A stretch of 64,000 bases of DNA from Pseudomonadota bacterium. Lineage in GTDB: Bacteria > Pseudomonadota > Alphaproteobacteria > Acetobacterales > Acetobacteraceae. Location: assembly GCA_021851785.1 (NCBI GenBank), contig JAJZBV010000003.1, positions 132,692 to 196,691 of the forward strand. Direction: 5' to 3'. The notes under the pieces were generated by a model. That model had not been told where the DNA came from, made no database searches, and was given only the letters and a program-made list of their open reading frames with translations. Of this stretch, positions 33,093 through 40,243 are shown in pieces. Position numbers and translations under genes: made by a program. How positions within the stretch are numbered: the first letter of the stretch is position 1; every line of letters begins with the position of its first letter.

Positions 33093-34715
33093 ATGCGTAT
33101 CGCAAGCGTGAAACTGACCAAGTTCCGCCGATTTGAAGATCTGGAAATTCAGGGCATCCCAGAGACAGCCAAGCTGGTGGTTCTTGCCGGGCCGAATGGC
33201 TCAGGCAAGTCATCTCTCTTCGATGCCTTTCTGCTTAAATATAAATTTGAAGCCAGTTATGGCTTGGCCCAAGACCCAAAATATTATAACCGTACGGACT
33301 CAGACGACAAAAATTTCTCTAATAGAATAATAATCGAAAGGCATGGAGGATCGATTTTCACACGTGGATCACTCTATGTAAGAACAGCTTACAGAAATGA
33401 GTCAGATTTTCAAACAACAACTCTTAAACGTCATGAACCAATTCTTAATCAACATAGCTTGAATCGTCTGATATACAACGACGCAACAGCGCAAATTAAT
33501 TATGCTCGATTAGCGTCTCAGGCCCTGGAAAACGTATTCGTCAACGAGAAAAATTCAACGACTATGTCTGAGTTTCGGAGAAAATTCGTCGGGGAAATAC
33601 ATGATCCTTTGCAACGCCTCTTTCCAGACCTTTGCTACATCGGCGTTGGCAACCCCGTTGAGCACGGCACCTTTCAGTTTGAAAAAGGTACTGTCAAAGG
33701 ATTTTTTTACAAAAATCTGTCCGGTGGTGAAAAAGCTGCGTTTGATCTGATCTTGGACATCGTGGTTAAGCGGGCGAATTACGCCAACGCCGTCTATTGC
33801 ATAGATGAGCCCGAGGCTCACCTAAACACAAGAATACAAGGAGCGCTTCTGGACGAACTGATGGGTCTTCTGCCCGGTGAATCGCAGCTATGGATTGCGT
33901 CACATTCAATCGGCATGATGAGAAAGGCCCGCGAACTCTACGATGCCGATCCCGGCGCTGTCGCCTTCCTTGATTTCAGCGGGCATGACTTCGACCAGAA
34001 AACGGTTATCACCCCCGCGAAGCCAAATCGGAGCTTTTGGGCGGGCGTGTTGGATGTCGCGCTTGGCGATCTTGCCAAGCTGGTCGCTCCCCGCATGGTG
34101 ATAATCTGTGAAGGCAAACCGATCGGGGCAGTTAATGGCAAGAGCGCTGAGCACGATGCGCGGGTGTATTCGACGATCTTCGCCGAGGAGTTCCCCGACG
34201 TGACCTTCATCTCGGCCGGCAACGCCGATCAGGTGTCTCGTGACTCACTCGGGCTCGCCATGGCATTGCCAAAGATAGCAGCAGATATACAGGTGAAGCG
34301 GCTGATCGATCGAGACGACCACGCTTCGAAAGATGTTACAGATTACAATAAAAGGGGTATTACTGTCTTGGGCCGTCGCCATCTGGAGTCGTACCTCTTT
34401 GACGATGAGGTGCTAACGGCGCTATGCATCTCAAGGGAAAAGGAGCAGGATGTTGATGCGGTGCTTGCCGCAAAGAAAACTGCCATTTGCGAAAGTATCG
34501 CTTGCGGCAAGCCCGAGGACGACATCAAATCCGCCGCTGGCAAAATCTACACCGAGACGAAACGTATCCTTTCCTTGACGCAAGTCGGCAATGACAGAGA
34601 TACATTCGCACGGAACACTCTTGCCCCGCTGTTGACGCCCGGCATGAGTGTGTATGACAGTCTCAAAAAAGACATCTTCGGTGATTGCCCACGTCCCCAT
34701 GGCAACGCGCGCTGA
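33093..34715 (+). CDS. AAA (ABC-type) ATPase with C-terminal TOPRIM/DUF4435-like region
   Basis: A 540-residue protein visibly AT-richer than its neighbours. Its first half is an SMC/RecF-like ATPase: Walker A GPNGSGKS (33-40), signature LSGGE (209-213), Walker B AVYCIDEPEAHL (D238, E239) and switch H271 in IASHS. The second half looks like an OLD-type TOPRIM or DUF4435 nuclease-like fold: VIICEGK with E340, D355 in SAEHDARVYS, and D406-x-D408 in LIDRDD, then RRHLESYLFDDEVL. Such proteins occur in anti-phage systems (OLD, Gabija GajA, retron-associated ATPases), usually with a partner; none is present here. It sits alone between an IS630 relic and phoB, suggesting horizontal acquisition. A solo defence role is inference. 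Confidence 0.8.
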   Translation: MRIASVKLTKFRRFEDLEIQGIPETAKLVVLAGPNGSGKSSLFDAFLLKYKFEASYGLAQDPKYYNRTDSDDKNFSNRIIIERHGGSIFTRGSLYVRTAYRNESDFQTTTLKRHEPILNQHSLNRLIYNDATAQINYARLASQALENVFVNEKNSTTMSEFRRKFVGEIHDPLQRLFPDLCYIGVGNPVEHGTFQFEKGTVKGFFYKNLSGGEKAAFDLILDIVVKRANYANAVYCIDEPEAHLNTRIQGALLDELMGLLPGESQLWIASHSIGMMRKARELYDADPGAVAFLDFSGHDFDQKTVITPAKPNRSFWAGVLDVALGDLAKLVAPRMVIICEGKPIGAVNGKSAEHDARVYSTIFAEEFPDVTFISAGNADQVSRDSLGLAMALPKIAADIQVKRLIDRDDHASKDVTDYNKRGITVLGRRHLESYLFDDEVLTALCISREKEQDVDAVLAAKKTAICESIACGKPEDDIKSAAGKIYTETKRILSLTQVGNDRDTFARNTLAPLLTPGMSVYDSLKKDIFGDCPRPHGNAR

Positions 34716-34792
34716 TTGTTGCGCGCCGCCGCGGCCGGCGGCGAAAGCACTGCAATATTGGCGGTTTTTCCGCAGCCCATCAGGTGGAAAAA

Positions 34793-35509
34793 TCAAATGG
34801 TCTCGGTATCGAGCGCGTAGCCGGCGGCGCGGACGGTGCGGACCAGATCGGTTTCGTCGCCGACATTGAGCGCCTTGCGCAGGCGCCGGATATGGACATC
34901 GACGGTGCGCGGCTCGACATGGATATCAACCCCCCAGACCGCATCGAGCAATTCCTCGCGCGCGAACACCCGGCGCGGGTGCTGCATCAGGAAATCGAGC
35001 AGCCGGTATTCGGTCGGGCCGAGATGCACCGGGCGGGTGCCGCGATAGACGCGGTGAGACGAGAGATCCATGACGATGTCGTGGAATTCGCGCCGCCCCT
35101 TGCCGCTCCCGCCGCTCGCCCGGCGGAGAAGCGCGCGCATGCGGGCGAGCAGGGCCTCCATGTTGAACGGCTTGGTAATGTAGTCATCGGCGCCGGTGTT
35201 GAGGCCACGGACGGCGTCCTGCTCGTCGTTGCGCGCCGTCACCATGATCACCGGCAGGTCGCGGGTCGCGCTGGAGCGGCGGATCTGGCGGCAGACCTCG
35301 ATCCCGGAAAGCGTCGGCAGCATCCAGTCCAGCAGCACGATATCGGGCTCGCGCTCGCTGATGCGCAGCAAGGCCTCCTGGCCGTCCCCCGCTTCCTCGA
35401 CGGTGAATCCCTGTTTTTCGAGATTATAGCGCAGCATCGTCGCCAAGGCCGCCTCGTCCTCGACGATCAGCACCAGCGGCTTGGCGGGGTGGGGAAATCC
35501 TTCGGGCAT
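34793..35509 (-). CDS. phoB: Phosphate regulon response regulator PhoB
   Basis: A 238-residue OmpR-family response regulator. The receiver domain (11-130) has VLIVEDEAAL, the phospho-acceptor D61 in VLLDWMLP and ITKPF with the conserved Lys. The C-terminal winged helix (about 140-230) reads LGPTEYRLLDFLMQHPRRVF and RTVDVHIRRLRKAL, the PhoB-type recognition helix. It activates phosphate-starvation genes at PHO boxes. It is the last gene of the pst-phoU-phoB block, 27 bases after phoU. The sensor kinase phoR is not adjacent. Its 3' end faces the accessory ATPase gene. Confidence 0.95.
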   Translation of the reverse strand: MPEGFPHPAKPLVLIVEDEAALATMLRYNLEKQGFTVEEAGDGQEALLRISEREPDIVLLDWMLPTLSGIEVCRQIRRSSATRDLPVIMVTARNDEQDAVRGLNTGADDYITKPFNMEALLARMRALLRRASGGSGKGRREFHDIVMDLSSHRVYRGTRPVHLGPTEYRLLDFLMQHPRRVFAREELLDAVWGVDIHVEPRTVDVHIRRLRKALNVGDETDLVRTVRAAGYALDTETI

Positions 35510-35536
35510 GGCTCGGCTCCTCGGAAAGATGCGTGC

Positions 35537-36253
35537 TCAGGGGGTGCCGAGTCCGGCATAGGGCGAGTGTTCGCCCTTCGGCCGTGTCTCGGGCAGGGTT
35601 TCGCCGGTCGCGGTATAGTGGACTTTTTCGGCGATGTTGGTCGCGTGGTCGCCGATCCGTTCGAGATTCTTGGCGATGAACAGAAGATGCGTGCAGGGCG
35701 TGATGTTGCGCGGATCCTCGATCATGTAGGTGATGAGTTCGCGGAAAATGGTGTTGTAGATGTCATCGACCGCCTGATCGGAGCGCCAGACCGCGATCGC
35801 CTTGGCGGCGTCGGTCTCGCTCACCGCGTCGATCACCGCTTTCAGATTCTCCTGCACCATCCGCGCCATGTGGGCGATGCCGGTGAGGCTGTAGGGCAGT
35901 GGGAATTGCGCCAGCACCAGGCTGCGCTTGGCGACATTGGCGGCATAGTCGCCGATCCGCTCGAGATCGGAGGTGATCTTGAGGGCGGCGACGATCTTGC
36001 GGAGATCATTGGCGACCGGCTGGCGAAGCGCGAGCAGACGGATGACGAATTGCTCGACCTCGCGCTCCAGGGCATCGACGCGGGGATCGATCTCGATCGC
36101 GCGCGCGGCGGCGGCGCCGTCCTGCTGCACCACCGCCTGCGCCGCGAGCGCGGTCTGGCTCTCGACCAGCCCGCCCATCTCGGCCATCAGGTCGGCGAGA
36201 CGTTTCAGCTCCTGCTCATAGCTTTTCACGATATGCCCCATGTTGTCAGACAT
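35537..36253 (-). CDS. phoU: Phosphate-specific transport regulator PhoU
   Basis: A 238-residue all-helical protein with two PhoU repeats (E-R-I-G-D motifs in SDLERIGDYAANVAKR and KNLERIGDHATNIAEK), each a three-helix bundle binding a metal cluster. PhoU links the Pst transporter to PhoR and prevents signalling when phosphate is plentiful. The start codon (36253) is the last of four ATGs created by a 16-bp tandem repeat in the pstB-phoU spacer; the other three are out of frame with PhoU and soon terminate. Confidence 0.95.
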   Translation of the reverse strand: MSDNMGHIVKSYEQELKRLADLMAEMGGLVESQTALAAQAVVQQDGAAAARAIEIDPRVDALEREVEQFVIRLLALRQPVANDLRKIVAALKITSDLERIGDYAANVAKRSLVLAQFPLPYSLTGIAHMARMVQENLKAVIDAVSETDAAKAIAVWRSDQAVDDIYNTIFRELITYMIEDPRNITPCTHLLFIAKNLERIGDHATNIAEKVHYTATGETLPETRPKGEHSPYAGLGTP

Positions 36254-36314
36254 GCTTGCTACCCGACATGCTTGCTATCTGGCATGATTGCTATCTGGCA
36301 TGATTGCCCATCCG
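36251..36314 (-). repeat. 16-bp imperfect tandem repeat carrying serial ATG codons
   Basis: Four 16-bp units (36251-36266, 36267-36282, 36283-36298, 36299-36314) based on CATGATTGCTATCTGG on the plus strand fill the pstB-phoU gap. On the coding (minus) strand each unit yields AGCAAxCATG, placing ATGs at 36301, 36285, 36269 and 36253. As 16 is not a multiple of 3, successive ATGs fall in different frames; the first three open frames of only 7-8 codons and only the last reads PhoU. Confidence 0.85.
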
Positions 36315-36315
36315 C

Positions 36316-37158
36316 TCAACCGAACCGGCCGGTGATGTATTCCTGCGTGCGGCGCTGGCGCGGCGCGGTGAAGATCTGCGCCGCCGGCCCGACCTCGACC
36401 AGTTCGCCGAGATAGAAAAACGCCACCTGATCGGCGCAGCGCGCCGCCTGCTGCATGTTGTGGGTCACGATGACGATGGTGAAATCGGTTTTCAGTTCGT
36501 CGATCAACTCCTCGATCTTGAGCGTGCTGATCGGATCGAGCGCGCTGGTCGGCTCGTCGAGCAGGATGATTTCGGGGCGGATGGCGATCGAGCGGGCGAT
36601 GCAGAGCCGCTGCTGCTGGCCGCCGGAAAGCCCGGTCGCCGGCGCCCGCAGTCGGTCCTTCACCTCGTCCCAGAGGGCGGCGCGCGAGAGCGACCATTCC
36701 ACCCGCTCATCCATTTCGGCGCGCGAGAGGCGCTCATGCAGGCGCGCGCCGAACGCGATATTGTCATAGATCGACATCGGAAACGGGGTCGGCTTCTGGA
36801 ACACCATGCCGATCCGCCGCCGCAGCGTATTCACGTCGGCATCGGGGCTGATGATGTTTTCGCCATCCATCATCACCCGGCCGGTGGCGCGCTGGCCGGG
36901 GTAGAGGTCGTACATGCGGTTGAGCACGCGGAGCAGCGTCGATTTGCCGCAGCCGGAAGGGCCGATCATCCCGGTCGCCTGCCGGTCGGGGAGGGCGAGG
37001 GTGATGTTTTTCAAAGCCTCCGTCGTGCCATAGAAGAAATGCAGATTCTCGATCATGATCCGCGGCGCGGCCTCGCCGGCGGTGGCGAAATCGGGCGCGG
37101 CCATGGCGGCGCTGGCATCCATCGGCGATCCTTTCATCGGCCGCGTTCCCTCCCTCAT
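36316..37158 (-). CDS. pstB: Phosphate ABC transporter ATP-binding protein PstB
   Basis: Energises high-affinity phosphate import. The 280-residue ABC ATPase has Walker [11 protein letters not shown]-loop [12 protein letters not shown], signature [13 protein letters not shown], Walker [14 protein letters not shown] and switch His in [10 protein letters not shown], all in PstB-specific form. The ATG at 37158 overlaps the pstA stop (ATGA). An ATG at 37122 (MDASAAM) has a better ribosome-binding site (AAAGGA) and may be the real start, giving 268 residues. The gene ends next to a tandem repeat before phoU. Confidence 0.95.
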   Translation of the reverse strand: MREGTRPMKGSPMDASAAMAAPDFATAGEAAPRIMIENLHFFYGTTEALKNITLALPDRQATGMIGPSGCGKSTLLRVLNRMYDLYPGQRATGRVMMDGENIISPDADVNTLRRRIGMVFQKPTPFPMSIYDNIAFGARLHERLSRAEMDERVEWSLSRAALWDEVKDRLRAPATGLSGGQQQRLCIARSIAIRPEIILLDEPTSALDPISTLKIEELIDELKTDFTIVIVTHNMQQAARCADQVAFFYLGELVEVGPAAQIFTAPRQRRTQEYITGRFG

Positions 37159-38057
37159 CCTTGTCTTGGCCGCAGCATGAAGCGCGCGCCAAGACTGAGC
37201 AGAAGCACGAACAGGGTCATCAGCAAGGCCCCCGCCCAGGCGAGGCTCTGCCAGGCCGGATAGGGGCTGAGCGCGAATTGGAAAATCACCACCGGCATGT
37301 TCGCCATCGGCCGGGCGAGGTCGAAGCTCAGATACTGGTTGTTGAGCGCGGTGAAGAGTAGCGGCGCGGTCTCGCCGCTGATCCGCGCGATGCCGAGGAG
37401 AAGGCCGGTCAGCATCCCGGCGCGGGCCGCCGGGTAAAGCACGAACAGCACCATCCGCCAGAGCGGCGCGCCGAGCGCGAGCGCCGCCTCGCGGAGCGAA
37501 ACCGGCACCAGCCGCAGCGTCTCGTCGGTGGTGCGCACCACCACCGGCAGCAGCACCATCGCCATCGCGACGGCGCCGGCGATGCCGGAGAAATGGCCGC
37601 TCGGCTGGACGATGATTTCATAGACGAAGAGGCCGGTGACGATCGAGGGCGCGGAGAGCAGGATGTCGTTGACGAAGCGCACCGCGGCGGCGATCCAGCG
37701 CCGCCCGCCGCTTTCGGCGAGGTGCGTTCCGGCGAGAATGCCGATCGGCGCCCCGAGCAGCACCGCGAGCGCGGTCATCATCACGCTGCCGAGCAGCGCA
37801 TTGAGAAGCCCGCCCTCGCTGCCCGGCGGCGGGGTCGCGCGGGTGAAGAGATGCGGGCCGAGTGCCGCGGCGCCGTTGATGAGAATGGTCGCCAGAATCC
37901 AGACCAGCGCGATCAACCCGGCCAGCGTCGCGAGCGAGGCGAGGCCGAGCGCGAGCGCGTTCACCGCCTGGCGGCGCAGCATCCGCGCCCCGCTTGCGCG
38001 CATCTCCCCGCTTGCGCGCATCTCCCCGTCTGCGCGCATCGCCCCGCCTCCGGTCAT
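37155..38057 (-). CDS. pstA: Phosphate ABC transporter permease PstA
   Basis: A 300-residue inner-membrane permease with six predicted helices and the binding-protein-dependent transport motif around [22 protein letters not shown] (EAA loop). [13 protein letters not shown] and [14 protein letters not shown] are PstA-specific. The first 26 residues are an odd low-complexity extension (MRADGE and MRASGE units) encoded by an 18-bp tandem repeat; family similarity begins only at [15 protein letters not shown]. The start overlaps the pstC stop as ATGA, but translation could begin at any of the repeated Met codons. Confidence 0.94.
   Translation of the reverse strand: MTGGGAMRADGEMRASGEMRASGARMLRRQAVNALALGLASLATLAGLIALVWILATILINGAAALGPHLFTRATPPPGSEGGLLNALLGSVMMTALAVLLGAPIGILAGTHLAESGGRRWIAAAVRFVNDILLSAPSIVTGLFVYEIIVQPSGHFSGIAGAVAMAMVLLPVVVRTTDETLRLVPVSLREAALALGAPLWRMVLFVLYPAARAGMLTGLLLGIARISGETAPLLFTALNNQYLSFDLARPMANMPVVIFQFALSPYPAWQSLAWAGALLMTLFVLLLSLGARFMLRPRQG
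37991..38044 (-). repeat. 18-bp tandem repeat, three copies, in the 5' end of pstA
   Basis: Three 18-bp units (37991-38008, 38009-38026, 38027-38044), the first two identical and the third with a few changes. They encode the repeating hexapeptide MRA(S/D)GE near the PstA N-terminus. As 18 is a multiple of 3, copy-number change would keep the frame. A second, unrelated tandem repeat lies three genes away in the same operon. Confidence 0.85.
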
Positions 38058-39025
38058 CGCCGCGTCTCCCCGGCGGTGAGCCGCGCGAGCAGCAGCTTGG
38101 CCAAAGCGAGCACCACGAAGGTGATGGCAAAGAGAAGAAAGCCGAGCGCGATCAGGGATGAGCGGTAGAGGTCGCTATCCGCCTCGGTGAACTCGTTGGC
38201 GATCGCGGCGGCGATCGAGGTCGAGGGCATGAGCAGCGAGGGGCTGAACTCATGCGCGTTGCCGAGCACGAAGGTCACCGCCATGGTTTCGCCGAGGGCA
38301 CGGCCGAGGCCGAGGAAAATGCCGCCCATGACCGCGCTTTTGGTGTGCGGCAGCACCACCCGCCAGACCAGCTCCCAGCGCGTCGCGCCGAGCCCGACCG
38401 CCGCCTCGCGGAGCGTGAGTGGCACCAGAAGAAACACGTCGCGCATCACCGAGGAGATGAACGGCACCACCATGATACTGAGAATGAGCCCGGCGGTGAG
38501 CATGCCGATGCCGAGCGGCGGGCCGTCGAACAAGACGCCGAGAACCGGGAGCGGGCCGAGGAGCGCGGTGAGCGCCGGCTCGACATGGTCGGCCATGAAG
38601 GGGGCGAAGACGAATAATCCCCACATGCCGTAGATGATGCTCGGGATGCCGGCGAGCAGCTCGATCGCGGCGCCGATCGGGGCGCGGAGCCAGGCCGGCG
38701 CGACCTCGGTGAGAAAGAGGGCGATGCCGAAGCTGATCGGCACCGCCGTCGCCATGGCGACCGCCGAGGTCACCAGCGTGCCGTAGATCGGCACCAGGGC
38801 GCCGAATTCCTGGCGCACCGGATCCCAGGCCGACCCGGTCAGGAAAGCGGGGCCGAAGTGCCGGAAAGCCGGCAACGCTCCCCAGAAAATCGCCAAGGCC
38901 GCCCCCCCGAGCAGCGCCAGCACCAGGATCGCGGCACCCGCGAGGAGGAGGCGGAACAGCCGATCACCCCATGGCCCCACGCGCCGTACCGGGATCTCCG
39001 CGCGCGAAATCGCCATCCCGCTCAT
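38054..39025 (-). CDS. pstC: Phosphate ABC transporter permease PstC
   Basis: A 323-residue permease partner of PstA. The motifs GALVPIYGTLVTSAVAM, AGIPSIIYGMWGLFVFAP, EAAVGLGATRWELVWRVVLPHTKSA (EAA loop) and GLGRALGETMAVTFVLGN are PstC-specific; six or more hydrophobic helices are visible. I choose the ATG at 39025 (MSGMAISRAEIPVRR), with GGAAAA upstream; the frame extends further 5' but without family similarity. It lies 34 bases after pstS and overlaps pstA. Confidence 0.94.
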   Translation of the reverse strand: MSGMAISRAEIPVRRVGPWGDRLFRLLLAGAAILVLALLGGAALAIFWGALPAFRHFGPAFLTGSAWDPVRQEFGALVPIYGTLVTSAVAMATAVPISFGIALFLTEVAPAWLRAPIGAAIELLAGIPSIIYGMWGLFVFAPFMADHVEPALTALLGPLPVLGVLFDGPPLGIGMLTAGLILSIMVVPFISSVMRDVFLLVPLTLREAAVGLGATRWELVWRVVLPHTKSAVMGGIFLGLGRALGETMAVTFVLGNAHEFSPSLLMPSTSIAAAIANEFTEADSDLYRSSLIALGFLLFAITFVVLALAKLLLARLTAGETRR

Positions 39026-39059
39026 CGGGGTTTTTCCAAATCCTGCCGCGAGGCTAGAG

Positions 39060-40073
39060 TCACGGCAGATTGGCCTGCCAATAGGCTTCGATGGCGGCGG
39101 TGAGGCTGGCCGGGAGCGGCACATAGGCGAGGGCCTCGGCGTCGTCGCCGCCATGGGCGAAGGCCCAGCGGAAGAAATCGAGCGCGCTTTTGACCGCACC
39201 CGTCGCGCCGGCGGCGCGGTGGATCAGGATGAAGCTGGTGGCGGTGATCGGATAGGCGTTATCGCCCGGCGCGTTGGTGAGCACGAGGTCAAAATCCGAG
39301 GTTTTGGACCATTCCGCGCTCGCCGCGGCGGCCTGGAACGAGGCCTTGCCCGGCGCCGGATATTGCCCGGCGGCGTTCTGCACCAGGGCGTAGGTCATCT
39401 TGTTTTGCAGGATATAGGCGTATTCGAGATAGCCGATCGCCCCCTTGATCCGCTGGATATAGGCCGCGACCCCCTCATTGCCCTTGCCGCCGACCCCGCT
39501 CGGCCAGGACACCGAGGTGCCCTCGCCGATCCGCGCCTTCCATTCCGGGCTCACCTTGGCAAGATAATCGACCCAGTTGAAGGTGGTGCCGGAGCCGTCC
39601 GAGCGATGCACGACGGTGATCGCGAGCGCCGGCAGCGTAAGCCCGGGATTGAGCGAGACGATTTCGGGATCGTTCCATGTCTTCACCCGCCCGAGATAGA
39701 TATCGGCCAGCGCCGGCCCGGTCAGACGCAGCGCGCCGGGCGCGATCCCGGGCAGATTGACCGCCGGCACCACCGCGCCGATGACGGCGGGAAACTGGAT
39801 CAGCCCGGCCTCATGAAGATCGGCGGGGGTGAGCGGCATGTCACTCGCGCCGAAGGTCACGGTGCCGGCCTTGATCTGCGCGATGCCGCCGCCCGAGCCG
39901 ATCGATTGATAATTGATTTTGACGCCGCTCTGCCGGTTGTAATCGTCCGACCATTTGGCGAGCAGGGGATAGACGAAGGTCGAGCCGGCGCCGGTGATCT
40001 CCTCGGCGGCGGCGAAACCGGGCGCGAGCCCCGACATGAGCGCGAGGGCAAGCGCCGCGATGGCTGATCTCAT
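39060..40073 (-). CDS. pstS: Phosphate ABC transporter substrate-binding protein PstS
   Basis: A 337-residue periplasmic phosphate-binding protein. The signal peptide (SAIAALALALMSGLAPGFAAA) ends before EEITGAGSTFVYPLLAKWSDDY, the first phosphate-binding loop (GAGSTF). Other ligands lie in SIGSGGGIAQI and VHRSDGSGTTFNWVDYL. The ATG at 40073 is preceded by AGGAG at ideal spacing. It is the first gene of pstSCAB-phoU-phoB, and two PHO-box-like sites are found 93-151 bases upstream. Confidence 0.95.
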   Translation of the reverse strand: MRSAIAALALALMSGLAPGFAAAEEITGAGSTFVYPLLAKWSDDYNRQSGVKINYQSIGSGGGIAQIKAGTVTFGASDMPLTPADLHEAGLIQFPAVIGAVVPAVNLPGIAPGALRLTGPALADIYLGRVKTWNDPEIVSLNPGLTLPALAITVVHRSDGSGTTFNWVDYLAKVSPEWKARIGEGTSVSWPSGVGGKGNEGVAAYIQRIKGAIGYLEYAYILQNKMTYALVQNAAGQYPAPGKASFQAAAASAEWSKTSDFDLVLTNAPGDNAYPITATSFILIHRAAGATGAVKSALDFFRWAFAHGGDDAEALAYVPLPASLTAAIEAYWQANLP

Positions 40074-40165
40074 GAAAACTCCTGGTTGCATAGTATAAGG
40101 TCGCGGCGGCTGGGGTCTCGGTCCCGGCAAATTAGGCGGCGATGGCGGCGCGATGATTGCGGTTT

Positions 40166-40183
40166 TATGAAGGTTTTGTGACA
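40166..40183 (-). promoter_or_regulatory. PHO box-like PhoB site 2 upstream of pstS
   Basis: On the pstS strand the site reads TGTCACA-AAAC-CTTCATA, a 7-4-7 arrangement like the established PhoB box (two 7-bp half-sites separated by 4 bp). It is the copy nearer to pstS and shares the 11-mer TGTCACAAAAC with the other site 30 bases away. Confidence 0.65.
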
Positions 40184-40206
40184 CGGCGGGCGAGGGCGGC
40201 GAGTTT

Positions 40207-40224
40207 TGTGACAATATCATGACG
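40207..40224 (-). promoter_or_regulatory. PHO box-like PhoB site 1 upstream of pstS
   Basis: On the pstS strand the site reads CGTCATG-ATAT-TGTCACA, a 7-4-7 PHO-box-like arrangement located 20 bases after the mutL stop. With the second site it forms a pair 41 bases apart (about four helical turns), suitable for cooperative PhoB binding. As phoB is the last gene of the operon, this implies positive autoregulation. Confidence 0.7.
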
Positions 40225-40243
40225 ATCACGACGGCCAGGCATT

